From Candidatus Aenigmatarchaeota archaeon (GTDB lineage: Archaea > Aenigmatarchaeota > Aenigmatarchaeia > PWEA01 > JACQIF01), in assembly GCA_016198635.1 (NCBI GenBank), contig JACQIF010000004.1, forward strand, positions 1 through 12,197: 12,197 nt of DNA. The letters run 5' to 3'. How positions within the stretch are numbered: the stretch's first letter is position 1; every line of letters begins with the position of its first letter. Below the pieces are notes generated by a model. That model was not told the DNA's origin and did no database searches. It saw only the letters and a program-made list of their open reading frames with translations. Made by a program: the position numbers and the translations under genes. Shown piece by piece: positions 1-6,552 of this stretch.

Positions 1-2
1 GG

Positions 3-185
3 CCTGACGGCAGGTACTCGAAAGTTGGTGGTCGTGCGTGCCGTAGGTCAGAGCAGGTTGCTACGCAACCTGCGACGCCGCGGATTTTGGATAACGACGC
101 TGTTGCTGAACTGAAACAATACCGAAGCCAGATTGATGAGATTGGTAAGGGAATAGACGACATCTTCAAACGCTACGGCGTTTGA
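3..185 (+). CDS. 3' end of an unidentified protein gene (5' end outside window)
   Basis: An open frame runs from the window edge to a TGA at 183-185, giving about 60 residues of a C-terminus. I do not recognise the protein. The last 30 residues (from ILDNDAVAELKQYRSQ onward) are charged and heptad-like, consistent with a short coiled coil or amphipathic helix, and the protein ends in FKRYGV. The reading frame itself contains a perfect hairpin (53-73), and its stop codon lies inside a second one (164-187), so the coding sequence overlaps the palindrome family of this region. An open frame of this length could arise by chance, so the call rests mainly on the protein-like composition of its end. 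The start is not visible. Confidence 0.45.
   Translation, partial: PDGRYSKVGGRACRRSEQVATQPATPRILDNDAVAELKQYRSQIDEIGKGIDDIFKRYGV
53..73. repeat. Perfect hairpin, 9-bp stem, inside the partial reading frame
   Basis: Arms GCAGGTTGC (53-61) and GCAACCTGC (65-73) are exact inverted copies around the loop TAC. It lies within the partial CDS and is the first member of a series of short palindromes covering bases 1-640. Confidence 0.75.
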
Positions 186-188
186 AGT
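163..188. repeat. 26-base palindromic direct repeat, copy 1
   Basis: Identical over 26 bases to 282-307. Its core is a perfect hairpin with arms CTTCAAACGC (164-173) and GCGTTTGAAG (178-187) around the loop TACG. The stop codon of the upstream frame (183-185) lies in the 3' arm. The two copies flank a segment of about 93 bases. Confidence 0.85.
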
Positions 189-304
189 ACTTCGGACTGT
201 TGTCCGAAGATCCTTTCAAGACACTGAATAAGAGAATAGAGTCCATTTTAATAATTTCGCTTCTAATAGCAGCTACCGCTTTCTTCAAACGCTACGGCGT
301 TTGA
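182..304 (+). CDS. Possible 40-residue single-span membrane protein, TTG start
   Basis: A TTG at 182 overlaps the TGA of the preceding frame (TTGA), an arrangement typical of translational coupling. It opens a 40-codon frame ending in TGA at 302-304. The product would begin MKYFGLLSEDPFKTLNKR, followed by a hydrophobic stretch of about 15 residues (SILIISLLIAATAFF), and end in FKRYGV. The last six residues and the stop are identical to those of the upstream frame because both ends lie in copies of the same 26-base repeat. There is no independent promoter and the start codon is weak. The frame may be a by-product of the palindromes rather than a gene. I assign no function. Confidence 0.28.
   Translation: MKYFGLLSEDPFKTLNKRIESILIISLLIAATAFFKRYGV
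246..253 (+). promoter_or_regulatory. TATA-like octamer ahead of the hairpin string
   Basis: TTTTAATA is the same octamer that precedes dpm1 at 1847-1854. If it works at the same spacing, transcription would begin near 275, seven bases before the second palindromic repeat. It could therefore produce an RNA made largely of consecutive hairpins. A/T octamers are common, so support is weak. Confidence 0.25.
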
Positions 305-307
305 AGT
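282..307. repeat. 26-base palindromic direct repeat, copy 2
   Basis: Exact copy of 163-188, with hairpin arms at 283-292 and 297-306 around the loop TACG. It supplies the last residues and stop codon of the possible small membrane protein at 182-304. It begins a run of four hairpins separated by only 0-2 bases. Confidence 0.85.
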
Positions 308-511
308 CTTACGAACAAAGTTCGTAAGTTTGCAACAGCAGTTGCAAATACTTCGAAACCAACGGTTTCGAAGATGACCAGCGGTACATGGGTTGTGTAA
401 GTTTACGGACTTACACAGAGAGTGTCTGAACTACACGCCTTGACATAGCGTCTTCGTTGGAGGAACGGAGGCCATGAAATACAGCGGTAATAACTGGTAG
501 CGATGGAGGTG

Positions 512-589
512 CCGGGAACACTGGAAGCGAAAGTTAGATAGTGCTATTCTTGAATGTCTGAGAGAATAGAATGCCCAGTGTCGCCCCGG
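512..589 (+). other. Longer imperfect stem-loop, possible structured RNA segment
   Basis: CCGGG (512-516) pairs with CCCGG (585-589), and ACACTGG (518-524) pairs with CCAGTGT (575-581), leaving a small internal asymmetry. Inside it, CTATTCT (544-550) pairs with AGAATAG (563-569). This nested pairing is longer than the surrounding simple hairpins. I found no match by eye to RNase P RNA, SRP RNA, C/D-box RNA or rRNA signatures. The 51-residue ORF at 554-709 overlaps its 3' half. Confidence 0.4.
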
Positions 590-709
590 GACGATTTCGG
601 AACCGTTGTTCCGAAACTTCAAACCCGTGGGTTTGAAGTACCCGGCAGCAAGACTGGGGAGTATATTGGATATATTGATCATAATCAAGCTTATAAAGCT
701 TCTTCGTAA
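554..709 (+). CDS. Possible 51-residue small protein of unknown function
   Basis: An ATG at 554 opens 51 codons ending in TAA at 707-709. The product is mixed and soluble-looking (for example MSERIECPVSPRDDFG near the N-terminus and GEYIGYIDHNQ near the C-terminus). There is no Shine-Dalgarno sequence and no TATA octamer at the spacing seen for other genes here. Two perfect hairpins (595-638) fall inside the frame. I do not recognise a family. It may be a chance frame through structured non-coding DNA. Confidence 0.25.
   Translation: MSERIECPVSPRDDFGTVVPKLQTRGFEVPGSKTGEYIGYIDHNQAYKASS
595..638. repeat. Two adjoining perfect hairpins
   Basis: The first has arms TTTCGGAAC (595-603) and GTTCCGAAA (608-616) around the loop CGTT. 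The second follows with no gap, with arms CTTCAAACCC (617-626) and GGGTTTGAAG (629-638). They match the style of the hairpins at 164-373. Confidence 0.8.
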
Positions 710-775
710 CCGCGAGTCCGCTAACCCCTAGAGTGGTTCATAAGCACGACGCCATAGCATACGAATGCCAGATCT

Positions 776-1792
776 TTAAGAACCGCCCGACTTCAGCATC
801 TTCACGTCGTTGTCCACCATCATGTTCACAAGTTCTGGGAACGACGTCCTCTGTTTCCATCCGAGCTGCGCGCCGGCCTTCGAAGCGTCCCCTACAAGCT
901 GTTCGACGTCAGCCGGCCGATAGAATTTCTTGTCCACGATCACGACAGCTTTTCCGTCCACAAGCCCCCGTTCGTTGACGCCCTCACCTTCCCATGTTAT
1001 GTTCATGCCAAGCCGCTTGAACGCCAGCTCAACGAACTCCCGGACGCTGTGGGTCTGGCCCGTCGCAACAACATAATCATCTGGCCGTTCCTGTTGGAGC
1101 ATCATCCACATAGCTTCGACGTAATCGAGCGCGAAGCCCCAGTCGCGTTTCGCGTTGAGGTTGCCGAGCGCCAGTTGCGTAGCCATGCCTGCGCTTATCT
1201 TCGCGGCCTGGTTCGTTATCTTCCTTGTGACGAACTCCATGCCCCTGCGCGGGGACTCATGGTTGAACAGTATTCCGGAACAGGCGAACGCGTTGTAGCT
1301 CTCGCGGTGGTTCACGGTCGCGTAGTGGCCATATACTTTCGCCACGCCGTAAGGGCTTCGCGGGTAGAAAGGCGTGCTCTCGCGCTGCGGCGTTTCGAGA
1401 GCCTTGCCGAACATCTCGCTGCTCGATGCCTGGTAGAACCTTATCGCCGGATTGACCTCCTTGATGGCTTCGAGCATGCGCAGCACGCCAAGCCCTGTGA
1501 CATCGCCCGTATACACGGGCTGTGCCCACGACTCCGGAACGAATGATTGCGCCGCCAAATTGTACACTTCGTCAGGCTGGCACTTCTTGATGCACTGGAT
1601 AAGCGATGTGTGGTCCAGAAGGTCTCCGGAGACCAATGTGATCTGGTCCCTGGCGTGCTTTATGTTGTTCTCGTGCTCGTGGCTCAACCGCCTTTTCATT
1701 CCATAGACCGTATACCCTTTGGAAAGAAGGAAATCGGCCAGATACGAGCCGTCCTGGCCAAGTATGCCTGTTATAAACGCGACCTTGCCCAT
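776..1792 (-). CDS. gmd: GDP-mannose 4,6-dehydratase
   Basis: Converts GDP-D-mannose to GDP-4-keto-6-deoxy-D-mannose, the precursor of GDP-fucose, GDP-rhamnose and related deoxy sugars, in the cytoplasm. The 338-residue protein is close to normal family length. It shows the NAD(P)-binding glycine motif GILGQDGS (residues 9-16), the SSSEMFG catalytic segment (123-129), the Tyr148-x3-Lys152 pair in YPRSPYGVAKVYGH, and the GMD-specific blocks LFNHESPRRG (175-184), GNLNAKRDWGFALDY (210-224) and FYRPADVE (290-297). The ATG at 1792 is supported by a TATA octamer whose near edge is 23 bases upstream, implying a leaderless mRNA. It is divergent from the dpm1-like gene. No partner GDP-sugar reductase or epimerase sits directly beside it, so the final sugar is unknown. 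Confidence 0.96.
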   Translation of the reverse strand: MGKVAFITGILGQDGSYLADFLLSKGYTVYGMKRRLSHEHENNIKHARDQITLVSGDLLDHTSLIQCIKKCQPDEVYNLAAQSFVPESWAQPVYTGDVTGLGVLRMLEAIKEVNPAIRFYQASSSEMFGKALETPQRESTPFYPRSPYGVAKVYGHYATVNHRESYNAFACSGILFNHESPRRGMEFVTRKITNQAAKISAGMATQLALGNLNAKRDWGFALDYVEAMWMMLQQERPDDYVVATGQTHSVREFVELAFKRLGMNITWEGEGVNERGLVDGKAVVIVDKKFYRPADVEQLVGDASKAGAQLGWKQRTSFPELVNMMVDNDVKMLKSGGS

Positions 1793-1814
1793 GGTAATTC
1801 AGGCAACACGCATC

Positions 1815-1822
1815 TTTAAATA
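1815..1822 (-). promoter_or_regulatory. TATA box of gmd
   Basis: The plus strand reads TTTAAATA (minus TATTTAAA). Its near edge is 23 bases before the gmd ATG at 1792, matching the spacing at four other genes in the window. A leaderless transcript starting at or near the ATG is inferred. Confidence 0.65.
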
Positions 1823-1846
1823 TGTCACCGGAAGCCCGTCTGCTGA

Positions 1847-1854
1847 TTTTAATA
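1847..1854 (+). promoter_or_regulatory. TATA box of the dpm1-like gene
   Basis: TTTTAATA has its near edge 22 bases before the ATG at 1876. This placement supports the ATG at 1876 over the in-frame ATG at 1822, which lies upstream of the box and would not be in the transcript. Confidence 0.65.
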
Positions 1855-1875
1855 CCGGCGGAACTAACTGACCAT

Positions 1876-2586
1876 ATGAAAGTATCCGTAGTTATCCCAA
1901 CATACAACGAACGTGCGAATATCACGCCGCTCGTGGAAAAGCTTGAGACGGTTTTCAAGAAACACCGCATCAACGGCACCATTCTTGTGGTCGATGATTC
2001 GTCGCCTGACGGAACTGCAGACGTCGTGCGCTCCCTCCAGAAGAAGCACAGGAACGTGCGGCTTCACTTAAGGAAACAGAGGGAAGGGCTTGGCGCCGCG
2101 TACAAAGACGCGCTGCCGCGTTGCACCGGCGACGTCATCGTGCACATGGACGCAGACCTTTCGCACAACCCGGACGAACTACCGCGCTTCCTGAATAAGA
2201 TAGACGAGGGATACGATTTCGTCATAGGTTCACGCTATATTGCAGGCGGAGTCCGCGGCGACTCCATGATAAGGCGCGTGCTGCCTGCTATTGGCAATGC
2301 ACTCTATGCGCACCTCCTTAAGTTCCCTGTCCGCGACACGACGTCAGGATACAGGGCCATGAAGAGGAGCGCCCTGCGAGACGTGGATATTTCAGAACTC
2401 CCGGACAACTTCTCCTTCCTTTCTGCCATGCTCTTTGAGTTCGTGCGGAAAGGCTTTCGCATAGGAGAGGTCCCAATATCCTTCAAGAAGCGCGTCGCTG
2501 GAAAACCGAAGTACAGCTTCAAGGACTTATTGGGCAACGTCAAGCTGCTGTTCTGGCTGCTCGTCCGCAGGATTAGTGGCTCTTAG
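1876..2586 (+). CDS. Dolichol-phosphate mannosyltransferase-like family 2 glycosyltransferase
   Basis: A GT2 enzyme that probably moves a hexose (typically mannose) from its nucleotide carrier to dolichyl or polyprenyl phosphate at the cytoplasmic membrane face, feeding lipid-linked glycan assembly. The 236 residues show the opening [12 protein letters not shown] (5-16), [10 protein letters not shown] (38-47), the metal-binding DAD (92-94) in [22 protein letters not shown] (118-125), DTTSGYRAM (154-162) and the late [18 protein letters not shown] (197-214). It ends after a short hydrophobic tail, with no multi-helix membrane domain, so it resembles the catalytic-domain-only form. The start at 1876 is chosen from the TATA spacing and because the family begins at this point. 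Its 3' end overlaps the convergent epimerase gene by 14 bases. Sugar specificity cannot be read from the sequence. Confidence 0.9.
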   Translation: MKVSVVIPTYNERANITPLVEKLETVFKKHRINGTILVVDDSSPDGTADVVRSLQKKHRNVRLHLRKQREGLGAAYKDALPRCTGDVIVHMDADLSHNPDELPRFLNKIDEGYDFVIGSRYIAGGVRGDSMIRRVLPAIGNALYAHLLKFPVRDTTSGYRAMKRSALRDVDISELPDNFSFLSAMLFEFVRKGFRIGEVPISFKKRVAGKPKYSFKDLLGNVKLLFWLLVRRISGS

Positions 2587-3628
2587 CGTTCTCGTGCAAC
2601 TCGTTGAGGATGTCACGAAGCCCGTAGTTGTAGTTCCAGTCAGGGTAGTGGCTGCGGAAGCGGGAGATGTCGCTTATCCACCAGATGTGGTCACCGATGC
2701 GGTTCGTTTCGGCGTATGAGTGGTCCATCTTCTTCCCTGTTATCTCCTCGCACATTGCTATCGCTTCCAGCATCGAGCAGTTTGAGTGGCGCCCGCCTCC
2801 CATATTGTAGACTTCGCCGACGCGCGGGTTCTTGTAGAAGTGCCAGAACGCGTTCGCCAGGTCGCTGCCGTGTATATTGTCGCGGACCTGCTTGCCTTTG
2901 TAGCCGTAGACAGTGTACTTTTTGCCAGTGGCAGCGCACTTCATCAGGTACGCGAGGAAGCCGTGCAGTTCGGCCGCCGAGTGGCCGCCTCCTGTTATGC
3001 AGCCGGCGCGGAAGCACGCCGTGCGCATGTTGAAGTAGCGGCCGTACTCCTGTACGAGCGCGTCCGCGGCGAGTTTCGACACGCCGAATAGGCTGTGCTT
3101 CGTTTTGTCGACGCTCATGCTCTCGTCGATGCCGCGTTCGTGGTATGCGTGCGATCGGTCGACCTCCCAGCGTGTTTCCTGTTCCACTAGAGGGAGCGTG
3201 TTTGGCGTATCGCCGTATACCTTGTTTGTGGAAGTGAAGATGAAGATTGCATTAGGCGCGTAACGCCTCGTCATTTCGAGAAGAACAAGCGTGCCCTGCG
3301 CATTAACGCTGAAGTCCGTGAATGGGTCCTTCGCAGCCCAGTCATGGGACGGTTGGGCGGCTGTATGAACGACGACCTTGATGTCCTGCCCGTACTTTTC
3401 GAAGAGTTCCCGTATGGCGGCTTCGTTCCTTATGTCCTGGCTAACGTGCGTGTAGTTTGGTATATCCTGTTCCAGTTTTTTGCGGTTCCATGCCGTAGAC
3501 GCATCCTTGCCAAAGAACTGGCTTCGCATGTCATTGTCCACGCCCACGACGTCCAGATGACGGCTGAACAGGCGTGCGGACTCAGCGCCCACAAGACCTG
3601 CTGAACCGGTAACCAGTGCTATTCCCAT
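2573..3628 (-). CDS. NAD-dependent SDR epimerase, CDP-paratose-2-epimerase-like (Phe at the catalytic Tyr position)
   Basis: An extended short-chain dehydrogenase acting on a nucleotide sugar. Features: NAD-binding [12 protein letters not shown] (8-19 region), [10 protein letters not shown] (131-140), [19 protein letters not shown] (242-260) and GEVYNMGGG (271-279). The block STNKVYGD...ETR and GKQVRD resembles CDP-tyvelose/CDP-paratose 2-epimerases. The usual YxxxK pair reads FGVSK (181-185), so the catalytic tyrosine position holds Phe while Lys185 is kept. From memory, a subfamily of homologues shares this SLFG form, so it is probably not a random mutation. It is the last gene of the minus-strand operon, starting two bases after the stop of the related gene upstream. 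AGGTG about ten bases before the ATG fits a ribosome binding site. Substrate is unknown. Confidence 0.8.
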   Translation of the reverse strand: MGIALVTGSAGLVGAESARLFSRHLDVVGVDNDMRSQFFGKDASTAWNRKKLEQDIPNYTHVSQDIRNEAAIRELFEKYGQDIKVVVHTAAQPSHDWAAKDPFTDFSVNAQGTLVLLEMTRRYAPNAIFIFTSTNKVYGDTPNTLPLVEQETRWEVDRSHAYHERGIDESMSVDKTKHSLFGVSKLAADALVQEYGRYFNMRTACFRAGCITGGGHSAAELHGFLAYLMKCAATGKKYTVYGYKGKQVRDNIHGSDLANAFWHFYKNPRVGEVYNMGGGRHSNCSMLEAIAMCEEITGKKMDHSYAETNRIGDHIWWISDISRFRSHYPDWNYNYGLRDILNELHENAKSH

Positions 3629-3630
3629 CT

Positions 3631-4698
3631 TTACACCTGCGTCAGTACGTTTTTAAGCTGCGCGGAGTGTTCGTTTACCCACTCTGCGACGTCGCGTACA
3701 GTCTGTTCTACGCTCGCGGACGGCGTCCAGCCTGTTTTTTCGGTTACCTTGCTGTTGTCAGTTATATAAAGTCTTATGTCGCCTGCCTTCGTTTCCGGAA
3801 CTGATGTCACCGGAACGCTGCGTCCCGTATACTTCTGGCATATCGCTGTTAGTTCGGCGAGGGAAACGCTTCTCTCGGCTCCGCCGCCGACGTTGTATAC
3901 TTCGCCAGTATGTTTGCGGACATCCTTGAGTTGAATCTCCAGGAGTGTGTATAGGTCCTTAACGTGCAGAACGTCACGGACTTGCTTGCCGCTGCCGCCG
4001 AAGCCTATGTAACTGAGCGGCAGTCCGTAATGGTGCCGTGCGACCCATAGCGCTATCACGCCTTGGTCGACCTTGCCCATCTGCCACGGCCCGGATATCA
4101 GACCGCACCTGTTGATGACCGAACGTAACCCGTACATCTCCGCGTACTCTTGTATGAGCATCTCGGCCGCGAGCTTCGCCGTCCCGTACAACGTGCGCGA
4201 ACCTTCGGTCGCGAGCTCTTCAGTAAAACCGCGGGCGGAAACGCCTCTGGGGGTTTGTTTCTCGTCCAGTACGAATCTGGTATCATTCTCCATGTAGTTC
4301 AGTTCGTTGATTGTCTTTATCGGGTACACGCGGCTGCTTGAAAGGAAAACGAACTCTGCGTTGCGCTTGCGGGCGTACTCCAGGCAGTTCACCGCGCCCA
4401 TAAGATTGGTGTCAAGAAGGTACTCCGGCGACGAACCGAACCCTGCGAAGGCCGACGGCTCCGCAGAGCACTCTATGAGTACGTCCGCATCGCCCAGCGC
4501 ATCCAGATCCTCACGCTTCCTGACGTCTCCCATGACGAACCCTATACCTTTCGCCTTGAGGCGTGGAACGTTAAGTTCAGAGCCTTTGCGGTGCAGGTTG
4601 TCCAGAGCGACGACGCTGGCATCAGGATGGTTTTCTTTGAACATAATGGCCAGATTAGAGCCTACGAAACCTGCCCCGCCTGTTATCAGGACTCTCAC
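3631..4698 (-). CDS. NAD-dependent SDR epimerase/dehydratase, CDP-paratose-2-epimerase-like
   Basis: Second extended SDR of the operon, 355 residues. It has the NAD-binding loop [12 protein letters not shown] (6-17), LSSSRVYP (119-126), the full catalytic pair Tyr171-x3-Lys175 in [12 protein letters not shown], a distinctive [17 protein letters not shown] (197-213), and [16 protein letters not shown] (234-249). Likely reaction: epimerisation or a related NAD-dependent rearrangement of a nucleotide sugar. The start is placed at GTG 4698 because the family begins at VRVLITGG and GGGGTG precedes it. The ATG at 4779 would add 27 unrelated residues and overlap the upstream gene. It lies 22 bases after the nucleotidyltransferase stop and 2 bases before its paralogue. 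That both paralogues are kept side by side suggests two steps of one pathway or a heteromer (inference). Confidence 0.82.
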   Translation of the reverse strand: MRVLITGGAGFVGSNLAIMFKENHPDASVVALDNLHRKGSELNVPRLKAKGIGFVMGDVRKREDLDALGDADVLIECSAEPSAFAGFGSSPEYLLDTNLMGAVNCLEYARKRNAEFVFLSSSRVYPIKTINELNYMENDTRFVLDEKQTPRGVSARGFTEELATEGSRTLYGTAKLAAEMLIQEYAEMYGLRSVINRCGLISGPWQMGKVDQGVIALWVARHHYGLPLSYIGFGGSGKQVRDVLHVKDLYTLLEIQLKDVRKHTGEVYNVGGGAERSVSLAELTAICQKYTGRSVPVTSVPETKAGDIRLYITDNSKVTEKTGWTPSASVEQTVRDVAEWVNEHSAQLKNVLTQV

Positions 4699-4720
4699 TT
4701 GCGCACCCCGTTGAATCTCG

Positions 4721-5482
4721 TTATGCCGCCGCCCCGCCGTTGGCCTTGCTCGTTGGGGCAATGACGCCTTTCTGCTCAAGTATCATTCTGGTCGCCTGCT
4801 CGTAGCTTTCTGGCGTCCCGATGTCGAACCAGTACGGGGTCTTGAAGAGGAAGCCTGCTAGTTGCCCCTGTTCGACGAGCTTCGGCAGCACGCTCACCTC
4901 TGTCTTGTGCTTTCCATACGGTATGGCGTCCAGCACGCTTGGCTCAAAGACATAATAACCGGCGTTGGCGAGGTTTGAGCCCACGACTTCGTGTGCGGCA
5001 GGCTTCTCCTTCCATTCCGTCACGACGCCATCGCTGACGCGCGCTATGCCCATCCGGCTGCGTTCGGCGTCCGTGACGTTGAACAGCGCCACCGTTGCAA
5101 GCCGTCCCATCTTCTTGTGGAAGTCCAGGAGCGCGCCCACATCTATGTGCGTGACGTTGTCGCCGAAGCAGACTATGAATGTGCCGTTGACCCCGGCCAT
5201 GTATGCAGTCGATTTGAGGTCGCCGCCCGTTTCCCAGCCAAGAGCAGGCATCATCTCGACCTTCATCGGATATCCGTTGAGGTTGACGCGCTGGCTGACG
5301 TGCTCGTAGTCACGCGGCGAGAGAGCGACGTGCACTTCCTTTAACTGCGCTGCGGTGCTCAAGTTGTCCAGCACGTAGTGTATTATTTTTTTGCCGCCGA
5401 GCGGGAGAAATGGTTTTGGAGTGATGTCTGTGTACTGCCCGAGGCGGCTGCCTTTGCCTGCTGCCAGCACTATTGCTTTCAT
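4721..5482 (-). CDS. Sugar-1-phosphate nucleotidyltransferase
   Basis: Makes an NDP-sugar from a sugar 1-phosphate and an NTP in the cytoplasm. The 253 residues carry the complete signature LAAGKGSRLGQYTDITPKPF (6-25), including Arg13 and Lys23, the first metal-binding Asp in CFGDN (Asp108), and the second in WFDIGTPESY (Asp220). The domain is of the RmlA/GlmU-N type and lacks the C-terminal left-handed beta-helix of acetyltransferase fusions; only a short Ala/Gly-rich tail follows. It is the second gene of the operon, starting six bases after the galE-like stop, with a purine-rich TGTGATAAAAG before the ATG. Its neighbours suggest that it activates the sugar later changed by the two downstream SDR enzymes. 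The base specificity (CTP, UTP, GTP or dTTP) is not evident. Confidence 0.88.
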   Translation of the reverse strand: MKAIVLAAGKGSRLGQYTDITPKPFLPLGGKKIIHYVLDNLSTAAQLKEVHVALSPRDYEHVSQRVNLNGYPMKVEMMPALGWETGGDLKSTAYMAGVNGTFIVCFGDNVTHIDVGALLDFHKKMGRLATVALFNVTDAERSRMGIARVSDGVVTEWKEKPAAHEVVGSNLANAGYYVFEPSVLDAIPYGKHKTEVSVLPKLVEQGQLAGFLFKTPYWFDIGTPESYEQATRMILEQKGVIAPTSKANGGAAA

Positions 5483-5488
5483 CTTTTA

Positions 5489-6484
5489 TCACAACACTCT
5501 ATTGAGCCAAGCCGGAGGGGCGTTCTTTGTTATCTGTATTGGCAACCCATACTTGACGCTCTTCGGGCCCAGGCGCTTCGCCCACTCTACCATATTTGCA
5601 ACACCGATTATCAGCGGATGGTTTGTTTTGTAACCAAGGAGCTTCTCCGACTTTGCGGTAGTGCAGTGGGCATGCTTGACCTCGTTCGGCCTTTCCGGGT
5701 GGTGCGTGGGCTCGATGGCGGAACCGAATGTCTTTAGTACCAGATGCGCCAGGCTCTTGACGCTGGTCACTTCTTCACTGCCCACGTTTATGATGTGGCT
5801 GTTGGTTTTGTCGACGAGACCAGCGTGCGCTATCGCAGGCGCGACGTCGGCTATGTACGAGAACGCGCGTGTCTGCTCCCCGTCTCCGTAGATGAGCGGC
5901 GGCATGCCTTTCATGACGCGGTTGATGAATATGGCCACTACATTGCGTGAGAAGTCCGCCATGTTCTGGCGCGGGCCGTAGACGTTGTGTGGGCGTATGA
6001 TCGTGTAGTCAAGCCCAAACGCCTTGTTGCACGATTCAAGAAGGCCTTCGCCGTACGCTTTACCCCAGCCGTACGGGTCTACTGGTGCACGCGGCAGATC
6101 TTCGTGCATCGGCGTCGGCGCATCGCCGTAGACGGCCATGCTGCTCGTAAAGACCACCTTCTTCACGTTGTTGTTCACTGCCGCAGTGAGCAGGCGGTTC
6201 GTTGAACTGATGTTTATGTCGTTGATCATGTCAAACGAGAAGACGCTCTGACCCTCAGCGGCATACGCGGCCAAGTGGTATACGACGTCAGCGCCTTTAG
6301 TGGCGAGTTCGCAGACCTTCGGGTCGCGCAGGTCCCCAAGTATGAACCTGGATTTGGGATTTATGTTTCTTACGTAACCTCCGGAGAGGTTATCGACGCC
6401 TATAACGTCGTGGCCTTGAGCCACAAGAGTATCGACTAACCATGACCCCATGAATCCTGCTGCTCCTGTTACAAGCATTTGCAT
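5489..6484 (-). CDS. UDP-glucose 4-epimerase-like SDR
   Basis: An NAD-dependent epimerase of the GalE family, expected to interconvert UDP-hexoses (Glc/Gal or their N-acetyl or uronic forms) at C4. The 331 residues show TGAAGFMGSWLVD (6-18), VYHLAAYAAEGQS (68-80), TSSMAVYGD (113-121), Tyr138-x3-Lys142 in DPYGWGKAYGE, RPHNVYGPRQN (164-174) and GDGEQTRAFSYIADVAPAI (200-218). It heads the four-gene operon. The ATG at 6484 has a TATA octamer 22 bases upstream, so a leaderless start is likely; a second in-frame ATG at 6478 is possible. An 18-bp palindrome lies upstream of the TATA box at 6535-6552. The exact substrate is not determined. Confidence 0.88.
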   Translation of the reverse strand: MQMLVTGAAGFMGSWLVDTLVAQGHDVIGVDNLSGGYVRNINPKSRFILGDLRDPKVCELATKGADVVYHLAAYAAEGQSVFSFDMINDINISSTNRLLTAAVNNNVKKVVFTSSMAVYGDAPTPMHEDLPRAPVDPYGWGKAYGEGLLESCNKAFGLDYTIIRPHNVYGPRQNMADFSRNVVAIFINRVMKGMPPLIYGDGEQTRAFSYIADVAPAIAHAGLVDKTNSHIINVGSEEVTSVKSLAHLVLKTFGSAIEPTHHPERPNEVKHAHCTTAKSEKLLGYKTNHPLIIGVANMVEWAKRLGPKSVKYGLPIQITKNAPPAWLNRVL

Positions 6485-6505
6485 ATTGTAAGAAACCTCA
6501 CGCGC

Positions 6506-6513
6506 TATTTAAA
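6506..6513 (-). promoter_or_regulatory. TATA box of the galE-like operon
   Basis: The plus strand reads TATTTAAA (minus TTTAAATA), with its near edge 22 bases before the ATG at 6484. It drives the four minus-strand genes down to 2573. The palindromic site at 6535-6552 begins after a gap of 21 bases upstream. Confidence 0.68.
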
Positions 6514-6534
6514 CACGAATAGTTCTCCTACACC

Positions 6535-6552
6535 GTAATACACATGTATTAC
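6535..6552. promoter_or_regulatory. 18-bp palindromic putative operator upstream of the galE-like operon
   Basis: GTAATACACATGTATTAC is a near-perfect palindrome of form GTAATA-N6-TATTAC. The only other GTAATA-N6-TATTAC site I found lies at the divergent ugd/regulator promoter (7527-7544). It overlaps the stop codon of the short dehydrogenase gene and sits 21 bases upstream of the galE-like TATA octamer, a place from which archaeal activators often act. Binding by the nearby RHH fusion protein is inferred. Confidence 0.55.

Larger units (their letters stand above)
190..417. repeat. String of perfect short hairpins with different stems
   Basis: Besides the 26-base repeat, this stretch holds exact inverted repeats at: 190-209 (arm CTTCGGAC, loop TGTT); 308-328 (arm CTTACGAAC, loop AAA); 329-348 (arm TTTGCAAC, loop AGCA); 351-373 (arm CTTCGAAACC, loop AAC); and 394-417 (arm TGTGTAAGT, loop TTACGG). 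Stems are 8-10 bp without mismatches. Most 5' arms begin CTTC or TTT and contain AAC, GAC or GAAC near the loop, so they look like one diverged family whose base pairing has been kept. They could be an RNA with serial stem-loops, or small mobile palindromes. Confidence 0.8.
186..775. other. 590-base stretch without a firm gene
   Basis: Between the stop of the partial gene and the stop of gmd there is no convincing protein gene. The stretch holds the hairpin series, the nested stem-loop at 512-589, two doubtful short ORFs (182-304 and 554-709), and an A/T-rich segment at 661-701 with small inverted repeats: TTGAT/ATCAA at 675-688 and two AAGCTT sites at 687-692 and 696-701. I see no tRNA, rRNA, CRISPR array or transposase. 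No poly-T terminator for gmd is visible on the minus strand here. Confidence 0.6.

Noticed and set aside
487..492. GTAATA in the gene-poor region as a regulator site
   Set aside because: A single half-site without TATTAC six bases later and not near a firm promoter.
474..500. ATG with a good upstream GGAGG at 474
   Set aside because: The frame closes after eight codons (MKYSGNNW), too short to support as a gene.
431..688. 85-codon minus-strand frame in the gene-poor region
   Set aside because: It begins with TTG, lacks a promoter at the spacing used here, crosses the hairpins and the nested stem-loop, and has no recognisable protein features.
1..730. CRISPR array, retron or diversity-generating retroelement
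   Set aside because: Hairpin stems differ in sequence and there is no regular repeat-spacer pattern; no reverse transcriptase or cas gene is visible; the duplicated segment is only 26 bases, with no adenine-biased differences.
1791..1797. GGTAATT next to the gmd start as a further regulator site
   Set aside because: Only a partial half-site, with no inverted partner at the right distance, so it does not match the GTAATA-N6-TATTAC form.
1822..1875. ATG start at 1822 for the dpm1-like gene
   Set aside because: It lies upstream of the TATA octamer at 1847-1854 and adds 18 residues before the conserved VVIPTYNE start.
4699..4779. ATG start at 4779 for the second SDR gene
   Set aside because: It would overlap the nucleotidyltransferase by 59 bases and add 27 basic residues not seen in the family; the GTG at 4698 sits exactly before the NAD-binding strand.
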